A program made the position numbers and the translations under genes. Under the pieces are notes generated by a model. The model did no database searches. It was not told the DNA's origin and worked only from the letters and a program-made list of their open reading frames with translations. DNA of 64,000 nucleotides from Zeimonas sediminis (lineage in GTDB: Bacteria; Pseudomonadota; Gammaproteobacteria; Burkholderiales; Burkholderiaceae_E): the NCBI RefSeq assembly GCF_023721795.1, contig NZ_JAMQYE010000001.1, positions 496,001-560,000 of the forward strand. Direction: 5' to 3'. Of this stretch, positions 44,617-54,139 are shown piece after piece. How positions within the stretch are numbered: position 1 is the stretch's first letter; each line of letters opens with the position of its first letter.

Positions 44617-45828
44617 TCAGTTGGCAGCCGGCGCGGCCGGCTTGTCGCCGCTTCCCGGCGCGGCGCCCGCCGGCGCCTGCGCCGGCTTCGGCTGCACTTT
44701 CGCGCCGGGCCGCAGCCGGATCAGGTTGTCGATCGCGACGCGCTCGCCGGCCTTCAGGCCTTCGCGCACGATCCAGTCGCGGCCGACCCACTCGCCGGTC
44801 TGCACCGGCCGCGGCGAGACCGTGTCGTCGGCGCCGATCACCCAGACGAAGGGGCCGCGGTCGCCCTGAGCGACCGCCGACTGCGGCACCAGGATCGAGT
44901 CGGCCTCGCCGATCGCCACCCGCAGCCTGACGAACTGTCCGGGCAGCAGCGCGAGGGACGGGTTCGGGAACTCCGCGCGCAGCTGCACGGTGCCCAGCCG
45001 GGGATCGACCGTCGACGCGGTGAAGTTGAGGCGCCCGGTCGGCAGCGGCGCGCCGGCCGCCTGCGCGGCGGCACCGTTCGCACCGCCCGTCGCCGGCGAT
45101 TCCAGCGTGACCGGCGACGCGTCGCCGCGGCCTGCCCGCAGGCGGGCGTACTCGCCCTCGGAAAGCGAGAAGCGCACCCACAGCGGGTCGGTGCGGGTCA
45201 GCGTGGTCAGCAGGCCGGCTTCGGTCGCCCCGCTCACCAGGCTCCCCTCGGAGCGCTGCGAGCGGCCGGCAACCCCGGAGATCGGCGCCTTGACCGTCGT
45301 GTACGAAAGGTTGAGTTCAGCCTGCCGGACCCCGGCACGCGCGGCCTGCAGCGAGGCGTCGAGCTGCCTGAGGCTGGCGGCCGCGTCGTCGTATTCGCGC
45401 TGGCTGATCGCGCGACTCGCGAGCAGGCCCTGCAGTCGCTTCGCCTCGCCGGCCGCCCGGTCGCGGCGGGCCTGCTCCTGCGCGAGCACGGCCCGGGCCT
45501 GCTGCAGCGCGATCTCGAAGGGGGCTCGCTCGATCCGGTACATCGGCGTGCCGGCCTTGATCGGCTCGCCCTCGCGGAACAGCTGTCTCTCGAGGATGCC
45601 GGTGACCCGCGCCCTGACCTCGACCTCGCGCGAGCCCTCGGTGCGCCCCACTGCCTCGATCGTGACCGGAACACGCTTCGGCTCGACGCTCAGCGCGGTG
45701 ACCGACACCGGCGGGGGCGCGGCGGGCGCGGCGCCCTGCTTGCCGTCGCCGGCCTTGTCGCCGCAAGCGGCCAGCACGAGAGCCACCGACAGCGAAGCGG
45801 CGACGCGAGGCAGGCGGGAGTTCGGCAT
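44617..45828 (-). CDS. RND efflux periplasmic adaptor (AcrA/MexA-like)
   Basis: A lipid-anchored adaptor of 403 residues bridging pump and channel. The lipobox is LVLAAC (Cys at 22). The barrel-sandwich (lipoyl-like) halves flank a helical hairpin (ALQQARAVLAQEQARRDRAA to LDASLQAARAGVRQAELNLS), followed by YTTVKAPISGVAGR, a beta-barrel and a membrane-proximal domain. The tail is Ala/Pro-rich. It is the first gene of the adaptor-pump-channel operon and is divergent from the TetR gene. Confidence 0.95.
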   Translation of the reverse strand: MPNSRLPRVAASLSVALVLAACGDKAGDGKQGAAPAAPPPVSVTALSVEPKRVPVTIEAVGRTEGSREVEVRARVTGILERQLFREGEPIKAGTPMYRIERAPFEIALQQARAVLAQEQARRDRAAGEAKRLQGLLASRAISQREYDDAAASLRQLDASLQAARAGVRQAELNLSYTTVKAPISGVAGRSQRSEGSLVSGATEAGLLTTLTRTDPLWVRFSLSEGEYARLRAGRGDASPVTLESPATGGANGAAAQAAGAPLPTGRLNFTASTVDPRLGTVQLRAEFPNPSLALLPGQFVRLRVAIGEADSILVPQSAVAQGDRGPFVWVIGADDTVSPRPVQTGEWVGRDWIVREGLKAGERVAIDNLIRLRPGAKVQPKPAQAPAGAAPGSGDKPAAPAAN

Positions 45829-45860
45829 GGTCCTGGAATCCGCTGGAGGGAGAACCGGCG

Positions 45861-45886
45861 ATTATATACAATCAAGAATGTATGTT
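45861..45886. promoter_or_regulatory. AcrR-type operator and adaptor -10 in the efflux divergent region
   Basis: Two 9-base arms, ATATACAAT (45864-45872) and AATGTATGT (45877-45885), face each other over CAAG. They match as an inverted repeat at 7 of 9 pairs. This is the layout of the E. coli AcrR box, whose half site is ACATACATT with a 4-base spacer. A minus-strand TATAAT (45866-45861) overlaps it, so repressor binding would block the pump promoter. Confidence 0.75.
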
Positions 45887-45946
45887 CGATGGCGCGGGCT
45901 TGTCAGTCACGACGATCGCGACATTCCCCTTCCCTCCAAGGACGAG

Positions 45947-46627
45947 ATGGCCCGACGAACCAAGGAAGCCTCCGACCAGACCCGCCGGGACATCATCGCG
46001 GCGGCGCGTCGCGAGTTCGCCCGCCGGGGTGTCTCCCGCACCTCGCTGGAGCAGATCGCCCGCGCGGCCGGCGTGACGCGGGGCGCGGTCTACTGGCATT
46101 TCGCAGACAAGCAGGCGCTGTTCGACGCGATGCGCGACGAGGTCAGGCTGCCGATCGTCGACTTCCTCGACATCGGCGGCGCCGGCGCTCCGGCCGCCCA
46201 GGGGAAGGATCCGCTCGACTGGATCGCGATCCTGCTCGAGGGGGTGATGACGCAACTCGAGTCCGACCCGCTCACTCGCGAGACCTGGGACATCCTGAGC
46301 TTTCGCTGCGAGTACGTCGAGGCGTTGCTGGAGGAACTCGACGCGCAGCGCAGGTCGCACGCCGAGTTCCGCGACCTGCTGCTGCCGGCCTACCGACGCG
46401 CGGCCGAGGCCGGCCTGCTGCGACCCGACCTCGAGCCTGCGGTCGCGGCGACCGAGACCATGGTCTTCATGACCGGACTGGTCCGCGTGTGGCTGGTCGA
46501 CGACGGCAGCACGCTGGTTCGCCAGGGGTGGCGGCCGCTGATCGAAGGCCACCTGCGGGCGATGCGGGCAACGCCGCCCTCGCCCGAGCCGCCGTTCAGA
46601 AGTGCGGCTTGTCCTTCATCGACTTGA
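45947..46627 (+). CDS. TetR/AcrR-family repressor of the efflux pump
   Basis: A 226-residue TetR-type regulator. The helix-turn-helix ([20 protein letters not shown], then [18 protein letters not shown]) is close to AcrR/TtgR/MexZ, and the C-terminal domain is the AcrR-type drug-binding helical bundle. The ATG at 45947 follows AAGGA by 6 bases. It is divergent from the adaptor gene, with an AcrR-like box between them, so it very probably represses the pump and itself. Its 3' end overlaps the convergent ppa gene by 32 bases. Confidence 0.93.
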   Translation: MARRTKEASDQTRRDIIAAARREFARRGVSRTSLEQIARAAGVTRGAVYWHFADKQALFDAMRDEVRLPIVDFLDIGGAGAPAAQGKDPLDWIAILLEGVMTQLESDPLTRETWDILSFRCEYVEALLEELDAQRRSHAEFRDLLLPAYRRAAEAGLLRPDLEPAVAATETMVFMTGLVRVWLVDDGSTLVRQGWRPLIEGHLRAMRATPPSPEPPFRSAACPSST

Positions 46628-47144
46628 AGCGCCGGACGCCGTCCATGATCTCGGCGGCAGCCTCTTCCGGCCCGCCCCAGCCGACCACCTTGACCCACTT
46701 TCCGGGCTCCAGGTCCTTGTAGTGCTCGAAGAAGTGCTGGATGGTCGCGAGCCTTTCCGGCGCGATGTCGGTGACCTTCCGCCAGTGCTTGTAGATCGGC
46801 AGGATCTTGTCGACCGGCACGGCCAGCAGCTTCGCGTCGCCGCCGGCCTCGTCCTCCATCTTCAGCACGCCGAGCGGCCGGCAGCGCACGACCGCGCCGG
46901 TGGTCACCGGGAAGGGCGTGATCACCAGCACGTCGACCGGATCGCCGTCGTCGGCCACCGTGTGCGGGATGTAGCCGTAATTGCACGGGTAGTGCATGGC
47001 GGTCATCATGAAGCGGTCGACGAACAGCGCGCCGGTCTCCTTGTCGACCTCGTACTTGATCGGGTCGGCGGCCATCGGAATTTCGATGATGACGTTGAAG
47101 TCGTTCGGCAGGTCGCGTCCGGAGTCGACTCGGTCGAGGTTCAT
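46596..47144 (-). CDS. ppa: Inorganic pyrophosphatase
   Basis: A family I soluble pyrophosphatase of 182 residues. It hydrolyses pyrophosphate to drive biosynthesis. The active site includes [25 protein letters not shown] and the metal-binding DGDPVDVLV, and the C-terminal Lys/Tyr region [10 protein letters not shown] is present. ATG at 47144. It is convergent with the TetR gene, sharing 32 bases. A minus-strand TACAAT (47249-47244) about 100 bases upstream may be its -10. Confidence 0.97.
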   Translation of the reverse strand: MNLDRVDSGRDLPNDFNVIIEIPMAADPIKYEVDKETGALFVDRFMMTAMHYPCNYGYIPHTVADDGDPVDVLVITPFPVTTGAVVRCRPLGVLKMEDEAGGDAKLLAVPVDKILPIYKHWRKVTDIAPERLATIQHFFEHYKDLEPGKWVKVVGWGGPEEAAAEIMDGVRRFKSMKDKPHF

Positions 47145-47243
47145 GGCGGTATCGTCGGAAGAGGTTCGGAGGGGTCTTGTGCCTGTCGTGCCGCGCGGGC
47201 TGGACCCTTTGAGGCCGCTTCGTGGCCGGCGCGCGAGTCCGTT

Positions 47244-47270
47244 ATTGTAACGATTTTGTGCGGCGCACAA
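47244..47270 (-). promoter_or_regulatory. Palindrome and -10 upstream of ppa
   Basis: TTGTGCG-G-CGCACAA (47256-47270) is a perfect 7-1-7 palindrome just upstream of a minus-strand TACAAT (47249-47244). TTGTGC of the palindrome could serve as a -35, although the spacer is only 15 bases. The gap 47145-47395 holds no gene; it also has to carry the aldehyde dehydrogenase promoter. Confidence 0.4.
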
Positions 47271-47395
47271 TCGGGCGTTTCCCGGCCCGGCGGCGCGGCG
47301 GGCGCCGCCGCGAGCGATAATCTCGCGAAACCGCGGCGCCGCGCGGCCCGCCGCATCCCGCACCCGAACCCCGAACGCCAAGAACGGATCCAGAC

Positions 47396-48871
47396 ATGCT
47401 CCAGAGCCCTGCCCGCCACCTGCACTTCATCGACAACCGTGCCGTGCCCGCGGCGAGCGGCGAGAGCCTGCCGGTCGTCGACCCGTCCGACGGGTCGACC
47501 TTCGCGGCGATCGCCAGGGGAGACGCGCGCGACGTCGACGCCGCGGTTCGCGCCGCGCGCCGCGCCTTCGACGGCGACGCCGGCGAGCCGGCCGGCGGCG
47601 CGTGGGGCCGCAGCAACGCGGTGGAGCGCGGCCGCCTGCTGCGGCGCTGGTCCGACCTGGTCCTGGCCCACCAGGAGGAGCTCGCCGCGATCGAGTCGCG
47701 CGACACCGGCAAGCCGATCTCGCAGGCCCGCGCCGATGCCGCCGCGCTGGCCCGCTACTTCGAGTTCTACGCCGGCGCGGCCGACAAGCTGCACGGACAG
47801 ACCATCCCGTACCAGCACGGCTACACCGTGCTCACGGTTCGCGAGCCCCACGGCGTGACCGGGCACATCGTTCCGTGGAACTATCCGATGCAGATCTTCG
47901 GCCGCACGGTCGGCGCCGCGCTGGCCGCCGGCAACGCCTGCGTCGTCAAGCCGGCCGAGGACGCCTGCCTGTCGCTGCTTCGCGCGGCCGAGCTCGCCGC
48001 CGAGGCGGGTTTCCCGGCCGGCGCGCTGAACATCGTGACCGGGCTCGGCTCCGAGGCGGGCCAGGCGCTCAGCGAGCACCCAGGCATCGACCACATCTCG
48101 TTCACCGGCTCCACCGGCACCGGCCGGCGCGTCGCGGCCGCGGCGGCCGCTCGCCACTGCCCGGTCACGCTGGAGCTCGGCGGCAAGTCCCCGCAGCTGG
48201 TGTTCGCCGACGCCGACCTCGACGCCGCGCTGCCGGTGCTGGTGGGCGCGATCATCCAGAACGCGGGCCAGACCTGCTCGGCGGGCAGCCGGGTGCTGAT
48301 CGAGGCCTCGATCTACGACGCGCTGATGGCACGGCTGGCCGAGCGCTTCGCGGCCTTGCGCGCCGGGCCCGGCGCCGCCGACCTGGACCTCGGCCCGCTG
48401 GTGTCGAAGCGACAGCTGGGCCGGGTCCGCGAGTTCCTCGACGGCGGCCGGGCGAGCGGGCTGCGGATCGCCGCACAGGGCCGGGTGGTCGACGATGCGC
48501 CGGCCGAAGGCTTCTACCAGGCGCCGGTGCTGTTCGCCGACGTGCCGGCCGGCGACACCCTGTTCCAGGAGGAGGTCTTCGGGCCGGTGCTGGCCGCCAC
48601 CCCGTTCCGCGACGAGGCCCACGCGGTCGCGCTCGCGAACGGCACGCCCTACGGCCTGGTCGCCGGCGTCTGGACCCGCGACGGCGCGCGCCAGATGCGG
48701 CTGGCCCGGTCGCTGCGCGCCGGCCAGGTCTTCGTGAACAACTACGGCGCCGGCGGCGGTGTCGAGCTGCCCTTCGGCGGCGTGGGCCACAGCGGCTACG
48801 GGCGCGAGAAAGGCTTCGAGGCGCTGTACGGGTTCACGGCGCTGAAGACGATCGCGGTGCGGCACGGCTGA
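47396..48871 (+). CDS. Aldehyde dehydrogenase (NAD(P)-dependent)
   Basis: A 491-residue ALDH-superfamily enzyme oxidising an aldehyde to its acid. It shows the coenzyme fold motif [11 protein letters not shown], the general base Glu in [12 protein letters not shown], the catalytic Cys in [12 protein letters not shown] and the C-terminal EEVFGPVLA. The sequence is near the betaine/gamma-aminobutyraldehyde dehydrogenase branch, but the substrate is uncertain. The start ATG is at 47396. It is a single gene flanked by ppa (divergent) and hemY (convergent). Confidence 0.92.
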   Translation: MLQSPARHLHFIDNRAVPAASGESLPVVDPSDGSTFAAIARGDARDVDAAVRAARRAFDGDAGEPAGGAWGRSNAVERGRLLRRWSDLVLAHQEELAAIESRDTGKPISQARADAAALARYFEFYAGAADKLHGQTIPYQHGYTVLTVREPHGVTGHIVPWNYPMQIFGRTVGAALAAGNACVVKPAEDACLSLLRAAELAAEAGFPAGALNIVTGLGSEAGQALSEHPGIDHISFTGSTGTGRRVAAAAAARHCPVTLELGGKSPQLVFADADLDAALPVLVGAIIQNAGQTCSAGSRVLIEASIYDALMARLAERFAALRAGPGAADLDLGPLVSKRQLGRVREFLDGGRASGLRIAAQGRVVDDAPAEGFYQAPVLFADVPAGDTLFQEEVFGPVLAATPFRDEAHAVALANGTPYGLVAGVWTRDGARQMRLARSLRAGQVFVNNYGAGGGVELPFGGVGHSGYGREKGFEALYGFTALKTIAVRHG

Positions 48872-48930
48872 CCGTCGGGCGAATCGCCCGGCGCGGCGGG
48901 GCGCCCGCCTCGCTTCGTGTCGTTCGCGCC

Positions 48931-49062
48931 CGGCACGAGGCGCCTGAGCCCTTTCCGGGACACGAGGCTGCGCCCCGTGCCTCGAGTCAGTGCCAGGGTC
49001 GCAGCTCCTGATGTCCCGGGGAGGGTCGAGCTGCCTCGCGGCCGAAACCCGGTGCCTCGAGA
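48931..49062. repeat. Four short CACGAGGC-type repeats in alternating orientation
   Basis: The gap between the aldehyde dehydrogenase and hemY genes (48872-49070) contains GCACGAGGC (48933-48941), CACGAGGC (48961-48968), GTGCCTCGAG (48977-48986) and GTGCCTCGAG (49052-49061). Pairs can form hairpins such as CACGAGGC with GCCTCGTG-like arms. It may be an intergenic mRNA-end structure between convergent genes. No T-rich terminator is seen. Confidence 0.4.
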
Positions 49063-49070
49063 CCTGTCGA

Positions 49071-50339
49071 CTACGGCCCCGGCAGGGGCAGCACCGGCGG
49101 CTGTTCGTCCTCGGTTTCGGGGGGCGGGAGTTCGGCGCGGCGCTCGGGCGCCAGGCGGACCCCCTCGTCGCCGAAGGCGGTCAGCGCGGACTCGCGGTAC
49201 CAGCGGGCCGCGTCTTCCGGGCGGCCGAGCTGCTCGCACATCTGGCCGAGCAGCGCCCGGACCATCGCGTCGGGCGCCTTTCGCTCGGCACGCAGCAGGA
49301 ATTCCTCGGCCTTGCCCCAGAGCTCCTCGCCTACGCAGAGCCGGCCGAGCGCCAGCAGCAGCGGCTGCTGCTCGCCCCAGCGTTGCAGCCAGGCTTCCGC
49401 GTGCGCGATCCGCTTGCGTCCGGCAATGCCGGTCAGGTCGGGCCACAGCGCGACCAGCTCTGGATCGAAGCGCGCGGCGAGCGCCCGTTCGACGATCTTC
49501 GCTGCGGCTTCGTGCAGGCCCGCGCGCAGCAGCGCGCGCACCGAGGCCAGCGCGACCTCCTCGATCTCGCGCTCGGGCGCGGGGATCTCGTCGAGCACGC
49601 GGCGCACCGATTCGGGATCGTCGCCGGCGCCGTCGAGCAGCGCGCGCAACGCCCTGACCCGCGACACGCGGGCTGCCGGCGCCTCGATCGCGTTGCGGCG
49701 CTCGAGCTGGCGAACGTGCTCGAGCACCTCGGTCCAGTTGCCGAGCCGTTCGTGGGCGCGCAGCGCGAGCCGCAAGGCGTGGATGTGGCGCGTGCCCCGG
49801 ACCCGGACCTCGGCGATCGCCGCCAGAGCATCTTCGGGGCGCTTGTCCTCGAGCGCGATCTCGGCCTCGGTCATCCGGCGCGCGCCCTCGACCGCGGCCA
49901 CCGCGCGAGCCGACTCGAGCCAGCGGTCGCGCCGCTCCGGCTCGCTCATCCGCTGCGCGGATCGCGCCGCGACCAGGGATGCCGTGCCGGCCAGCGCCTC
50001 GTCGGAAAGGGCGCCGCGCGCGAGCCGCTCGGCTCGTCCGAACCGGCCCTCGAGGTAGGCGAGCAGGCTGTCGCGCAGGCCCTGCAGGGCCTTCTCGCGC
50101 TGCCGCCTCTCGCGGTATTCCCGCACTCTTCCGGGCAGGTTCAGCGCGCCGGACAGGATTCCGAACAGAAGGTGCAGCAGCAGGAAGACGGCGAGCAGGA
50201 TCAGCACGGCAAGGTTGACCGACAGGTCGACCCGGTAAGGCGGCCACAGGATCGCGACATTGCCGTGGCTGCCGCGCATCAGCAGTGCGATGCCGACCGC
50301 GGCGGAAACGACGATCAGGAGCCAGACGACGCGGCGCAT
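49071..50339 (-). CDS. hemY: HemY-like TPR membrane protein
   Basis: Proteobacterial HemY (not protoporphyrinogen oxidase) is an inner-membrane protein with periplasmic or cytosolic TPRs, linked to haem biosynthesis by position. The 422-residue sequence has two N-terminal membrane segments (VVWLLIVVSAAVGIALL and LAVLILLAVFLLLHLLFG) and a helical TPR region to ~400 (e.g. ALGRLCVGEELWGKAEEFLL). It follows hemX by 12 bases in the hemC-D-X-Y order. Confidence 0.92.
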   Translation of the reverse strand: MRRVVWLLIVVSAAVGIALLMRGSHGNVAILWPPYRVDLSVNLAVLILLAVFLLLHLLFGILSGALNLPGRVREYRERRQREKALQGLRDSLLAYLEGRFGRAERLARGALSDEALAGTASLVAARSAQRMSEPERRDRWLESARAVAAVEGARRMTEAEIALEDKRPEDALAAIAEVRVRGTRHIHALRLALRAHERLGNWTEVLEHVRQLERRNAIEAPAARVSRVRALRALLDGAGDDPESVRRVLDEIPAPEREIEEVALASVRALLRAGLHEAAAKIVERALAARFDPELVALWPDLTGIAGRKRIAHAEAWLQRWGEQQPLLLALGRLCVGEELWGKAEEFLLRAERKAPDAMVRALLGQMCEQLGRPEDAARWYRESALTAFGDEGVRLAPERRAELPPPETEDEQPPVLPLPGP

Positions 50340-50351
50340 CGGCGGCCCCGC

Positions 50352-51587
50352 TCAGCGAGTGGCAGTGCGCGCCAGGCGCACCGCAGCGACGCTGTCGTCG
50401 ATGCGAGGCGGCTCGAGCACGAGCTTCGCGCCGAGCATCTGGCGCAACTGGTTCTGCACCGCGATCACGTTGCGGTGCTCGCCGTCGTAGTAGGACTCGA
50501 TCCAGCGGCGCGCGCGCTCGAGATCGGAGCGGTAGACCGACGCGTTGCGCGAGAGCAGCGCGAGCCGTGCGTTGAGCAGGGTCAGGCGAAGGTTCTGGCG
50601 CAGGAAATAGGCTTCGGACGGCGCGACCAGCACCGCCTCGGGAGAATCGATGCGGCGGACCCGGAAGAGCTCGCGCAGCTCGTTGCCGAATGCGCCCAGG
50701 GTTGCGCCGAGCCGGTCGGCAGCGGACGGCGCCTGGGAAGCGGCGGCCTGGGCCTCGGGGGCAGCGGCCTGACCGTCGGCGCCGGTCTCGCCCGGCTGCC
50801 GCGCTTCTGGCCCGGCCACCCGGCGCGCCGCGCCGGCGGGCTCGCGGACGGTCGACAGCAGCGGCAACTGGTCGAGCGCGGCGACCAACGCGTCGATGCG
50901 CAGCGCCAGGCGCCCGACGTCGCTGGCCGGGTGCACCCGCAGCTTCTCGATGTCGCGGGCCAGCGCCACGCGCACCGGCGCGAGCCGGGCGTCGCTCTGT
51001 CGCGCGAGGCGCGCGTCGATGTCCTGCAGCGCGGCCAGCACCGACTCGGTCTCGGCGCCCAGCGCGAGCTGCTGCGCGGCGAGCGTGAGGCCGGACTCGG
51101 CTTCGGCCAGCGTCACGTCGAGCGAGTCCTCGGCGCGGTCGCGGAACAGCTTCTCGACCTGCGCCTGCAGGCCGGCAGTCTCGGCCAGCTTGCTCTCGAG
51201 GACCGCGTTGCGGTTCTGCAGGTCGCGCAGCAGGTCGCGCGACTGCGCGAGGGTCGCGTCGAGCGAGATCACCTTCTGCTCGGCAGACTGCAGCCTGCGC
51301 GCGACCTCGCCCTCGATCCGGTCGAAGCGCTGCATCGACCACGCGCCCACCGCCAGCGCGATGAGGATTCCGATCGCACCGACGACGATGCCGGCGCGCC
51401 CGCCTCGCGAGTCGCCACGCGCCGGGCCGACCGCCCTGCCCTCGTCGGCGGACGCGCCGGCCGCTCCGGCGACGCCGGAGGCCACCCGGCCGGCATCCGC
51501 AGCGGAGCTTTCCCGCGCCGCTACGGTGTCGACCGTGTCGGCACCGCTGGTGCTGTCGGAGGGTGGCTTCTGATCGTTCTCAGTCAC
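50352..51587 (-). CDS. hemX: HemX-like protein (uroporphyrinogen-III C-methyltransferase family label)
   Basis: A bitopic membrane protein of about 411 residues. A low-complexity cytoplasmic N terminus (~1-60) is followed by one membrane segment (AGIVVGAIGILIALAVGAWS), a coiled coil (~85-150) and a long helical periplasmic domain. HemX is often labelled a methyltransferase, but no SAM-binding motif is seen here, so catalysis is doubtful. Start choice: GTG 51587 ([10 protein letters not shown]) gives a short overlap with hemD; GTG 51611 is an alternative. Fits the hemCDXY operon. Confidence 0.9.
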   Translation of the reverse strand: MTENDQKPPSDSTSGADTVDTVAARESSAADAGRVASGVAGAAGASADEGRAVGPARGDSRGGRAGIVVGAIGILIALAVGAWSMQRFDRIEGEVARRLQSAEQKVISLDATLAQSRDLLRDLQNRNAVLESKLAETAGLQAQVEKLFRDRAEDSLDVTLAEAESGLTLAAQQLALGAETESVLAALQDIDARLARQSDARLAPVRVALARDIEKLRVHPASDVGRLALRIDALVAALDQLPLLSTVREPAGAARRVAGPEARQPGETGADGQAAAPEAQAAASQAPSAADRLGATLGAFGNELRELFRVRRIDSPEAVLVAPSEAYFLRQNLRLTLLNARLALLSRNASVYRSDLERARRWIESYYDGEHRNVIAVQNQLRQMLGAKLVLEPPRIDDSVAAVRLARTATR

Positions 51588-52401
51588 GTTCGGTTCCACT
51601 GCGCTGCGCACGGGCTGCAGGAGATTCTGTCGCGCCGTCCGCCGATTCTATCGCGGCACGGCATGCGTCGAAGCCGGGGCCGATCGTGGCCACCGATCGC
51701 CAGCCGGTTTCGCGCAGCTTCGCGGCGATCCTCGGGTGGATCGCCAGCGCATCCAGCGCGCGCAGGCCCGCCAGGCGAGCCGATCCGTCGGCAAGCTCGG
51801 CCAGGCGCTCGGCGGCATCGGTGGTGGTGACCAGCAGGCGCGGCCAGGCCGCTGCCGGCTCGGCCAGCCAGCCAGCCAGCCTCGCCAGCGCCTCGGGCGC
51901 CGCTTCGAGCCGCTCGCGCCGATAGGCCTCGAGGACCTCGATCCGGGCGCCCCGCGCGGCAAGTTCGCGTTCCAGGCGCGGGTTGCCCGCCTGAGCGCGC
52001 ACGACCAGGATCGCCGCGTCGAGCGGCGCGGCGAGCTCCGGCAGCGCGAGCAGCGCGTCGGCGTCGAACTCCGGCCCGGGCGGGACCAGCAGGCCCGGAT
52101 GCCGGTCGAGGCCGCGCGCGGCCAGTGCCGCGAGGCTGCCCGGACCGACGACCGCGGGCGCGAGGCCTGCGGGCCAGCCGTCCGGAAGCGAGTCGGCGAA
52201 GACCTCGACCGCGGTGGGACTGACCAGCACGACCCGATCGAAACCTTCCGCGCGAGCCAGCAGCGCGGCGGCCGACGGTTCCGAAGACGCGGGCCGCAGC
52301 GCGACGAAGGAAAGCACCAGCGCTTCGTGCCCCAGCGCGCGCAGCGCAGTCGCCCAGGCGCTCGCGCGCGGCTCGGGAAGGGTCAGGACGATCCGAGCCA
52401 C
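51580..52401 (-). CDS. hemD: Uroporphyrinogen-III synthase
   Basis: Closes and inverts ring D of hydroxymethylbilane to give uroporphyrinogen III. The 273-residue protein has the two-lobed HemD pattern: a start strand [26 protein letters not shown], then a second lobe ending [20 protein letters not shown]. Sequence conservation in this family is low, so position after hemC is important evidence. GTG at 52401 overlaps hemC by 19 bases. Its 3' end overlaps hemX. Confidence 0.9.
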   Translation of the reverse strand: MARIVLTLPEPRASAWATALRALGHEALVLSFVALRPASSEPSAAALLARAEGFDRVVLVSPTAVEVFADSLPDGWPAGLAPAVVGPGSLAALAARGLDRHPGLLVPPGPEFDADALLALPELAAPLDAAILVVRAQAGNPRLERELAARGARIEVLEAYRRERLEAAPEALARLAGWLAEPAAAWPRLLVTTTDAAERLAELADGSARLAGLRALDALAIHPRIAAKLRETGWRSVATIGPGFDACRAAIESADGATESPAARAQRSGTERD

Positions 52402-53333
52402 CGGGCGGCGCCCTGGTCGAGCAGGCTGCGGGCGGCCGCCTCTCCGATCCGCTCGGCCGACGCGAGGTCGGCGCCGGCGCTTCGCTCGACCGCCTCGGCC
52501 ATGCCGCTGCCGTCCTCGGCGGCGACCCTTGCCACCAGCTTGAGGCCGCCGCCGGCTTCGCTGACGCACCAGGCCGCGAGCGGCACGCGGCAGCTGCCTC
52601 CGAGCACCCGCGAGACCGCGCGTTCGGCCGCGACTTCGGCGGCGGTCGTCGGGTCGGCCAGCGGCGCCAGCCAGGCCGCGAGCTCGTTGCGCCCGGCGAG
52701 GGTCTCGATGCCGAGCGCTCCCTGCCCTGCCGCGGGAAGGCTGAGGTCGGGCGGGATGATCGCGCGGATCCGCTCGGCCAGCCCGAGCCGCTTGAGCCCC
52801 GCGGCGGCCAGGATGATCGCGTCGTACTGTCCGGCATCGAGCTTGGCCAGGCGCGTGTTGACGTTGCCGCGAAGCGGCAGCACCTCGAGGCCCGGGAAGC
52901 GATGGCGGACCTGGGCCGCCCGGCGCAGGCTCGAGGTGCCGACCCGCGCCCCCGCCGGCATCGACTCGAGCGAGGCGAAGCGCCCGGACACGAAGGCGTC
53001 GCGCGGATCCTCGCGCGGCATGATCACCGGCAGCGCGAACTGCGGCGCCAGCTCCATCGGCACGTCCTTCAGCGAGTGCACCGCGAGGTCGGCCCGGCCC
53101 TCGAGCAGGGCCACCTCGAGCTCCTTGATGAACAGCCCCTTGCCGCCGATCTCGTTGAGCGCCCGGTCGAGCACCCGGTCGCCGAGCGTGGTCATGCCGA
53201 GGATCGAGACCTCGCAGTCCGGGTACAGCGCCAGCAGCCGGTCGCGCACGTGCTCGGCCTGCCACATCGCCAGGCGGCTCTCGCGCGACGCGATGACCAG
53301 CCGCTTCGGCGAGCCGTGCGGGATGCCGGACAT
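52383..53333 (-). CDS. hemC: Porphobilinogen deaminase (hydroxymethylbilane synthase)
   Basis: Polymerises four porphobilinogen units into hydroxymethylbilane. From ATG 53333 it has 316 residues. Motifs include [29 protein letters not shown] (catalytic Asp region nearby), [29 protein letters not shown] and the dipyrromethane-cofactor Cys in [11 protein letters not shown]. It starts 5 bases after the response-regulator stop codon, so the two-component genes and hem genes look like one transcript. An upstream in-frame start would overlap the regulator gene and is less likely. Confidence 0.96.
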   Translation of the reverse strand: MSGIPHGSPKRLVIASRESRLAMWQAEHVRDRLLALYPDCEVSILGMTTLGDRVLDRALNEIGGKGLFIKELEVALLEGRADLAVHSLKDVPMELAPQFALPVIMPREDPRDAFVSGRFASLESMPAGARVGTSSLRRAAQVRHRFPGLEVLPLRGNVNTRLAKLDAGQYDAIILAAAGLKRLGLAERIRAIIPPDLSLPAAGQGALGIETLAGRNELAAWLAPLADPTTAAEVAAERAVSRVLGGSCRVPLAAWCVSEAGGGLKLVARVAAEDGSGMAEAVERSAGADLASAERIGEAAARSLLDQGAARWLGSS

Positions 53334-53338
53334 CGCGC

Positions 53339-54139
53339 TCAACCGACCAGGCTCTTGACGATCGACCACTGCCTGCGGCTCACCGGAAGGCGCTCGGTCA
53401 CGTCGCGCAGCACGACCTGCCAGTACGGGTCGCCGCCTTCGGCCTCGCCCTGCGGCTGGACCCGCTCGAAACCGGCGATGGAGGGGCGCGCGACCAGCGC
53501 GTTGCGGTGGATGCGCACGAAGCGGTCGCTGAACTCCTCCTCCAGGCCGGTCAGCGACTCCTCGATCAGGTACTCGCGCTCCTTCGTGCGCACCGTGATG
53601 TACTTCAGCTCGGCCTTCAGGTAGATGACCTGCTCGAGCGGCACGAGGATCACGCGGCCGCGCTCGTGCACCGACAGGTGGCGGCGGCGGGTGTTGGTGG
53701 CGGCCGCCAGCTCGTCGATCTGCTGCGCGTGCTCGCTCGGCAGGCGAGTGAGCGCGCGGCGAAGCGCCTGGCCGAGCCGCTCGGCGCGCACGGGCTTGAG
53801 CAGGTAGTCGATCGCCCGCACCTCGAAGGCGTCGACCGCGAACTCGTCGTAGGCGGTCACGAAGATGATCAGCGGCATCTGCCTGGGCGACTCGGCCGAC
53901 TGCGCGCGCGCCGAGATGTGGCGAGCCAGCTCGATCCCGGTCATGCCCGGCATCTGGATGTCGAGCAGCACGATCTGGGGCTGCGCGACCTCGATCTGCG
54001 AGAGCGCCTCGGGCGCGTTGGGCGCCTCGCCGACGATCCGGTGCGGGAATTCGGGGGCCAGGTCGGCCAGCAGCTCGCGAAGCCGCGAGCGGGCGACCGG
54101 TTCGTCGTCAACGATCAGGATCGAAGGTGCGTCTGACAT
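53339..54139 (-). CDS. LytTR response regulator (AlgR-like)
   Basis: A 266-residue regulator with an N-terminal receiver domain ([18 protein letters not shown]; phospho-acceptor Asp in [13 protein letters not shown]; Lys in YLLKPVRA) and a C-terminal LytTR DNA-binding domain (~160-262, with [20 protein letters not shown]). This is the AlgR architecture. Its start lies inside the kinase gene (32-base overlap) and it precedes hemC, the same linkage as algZ-algR-hemC in Pseudomonas. There it controls alginate and type IV pili; targets here are unknown. Confidence 0.93.
   Translation of the reverse strand: MSDAPSILIVDDEPVARSRLRELLADLAPEFPHRIVGEAPNAPEALSQIEVAQPQIVLLDIQMPGMTGIELARHISARAQSAESPRQMPLIIFVTAYDEFAVDAFEVRAIDYLLKPVRAERLGQALRRALTRLPSEHAQQIDELAAATNTRRRHLSVHERGRVILVPLEQVIYLKAELKYITVRTKEREYLIEESLTGLEEEFSDRFVRIHRNALVARPSIAGFERVQPQGEAEGGDPYWQVVLRDVTERLPVSRRQWSIVKSLVG

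Noticed and set aside
41443..46722. A 1759-codon plus-strand open frame opposite the efflux operon
   Set aside because: Same cause: high GC removes stop codons. The real genes on the minus strand and the TetR gene in another frame explain the region.
50352..51587. HemX as an active uroporphyrinogen-III methyltransferase
   Set aside because: The family is often named so, but the sequence is a membrane-anchored coiled coil without SAM-binding motifs.
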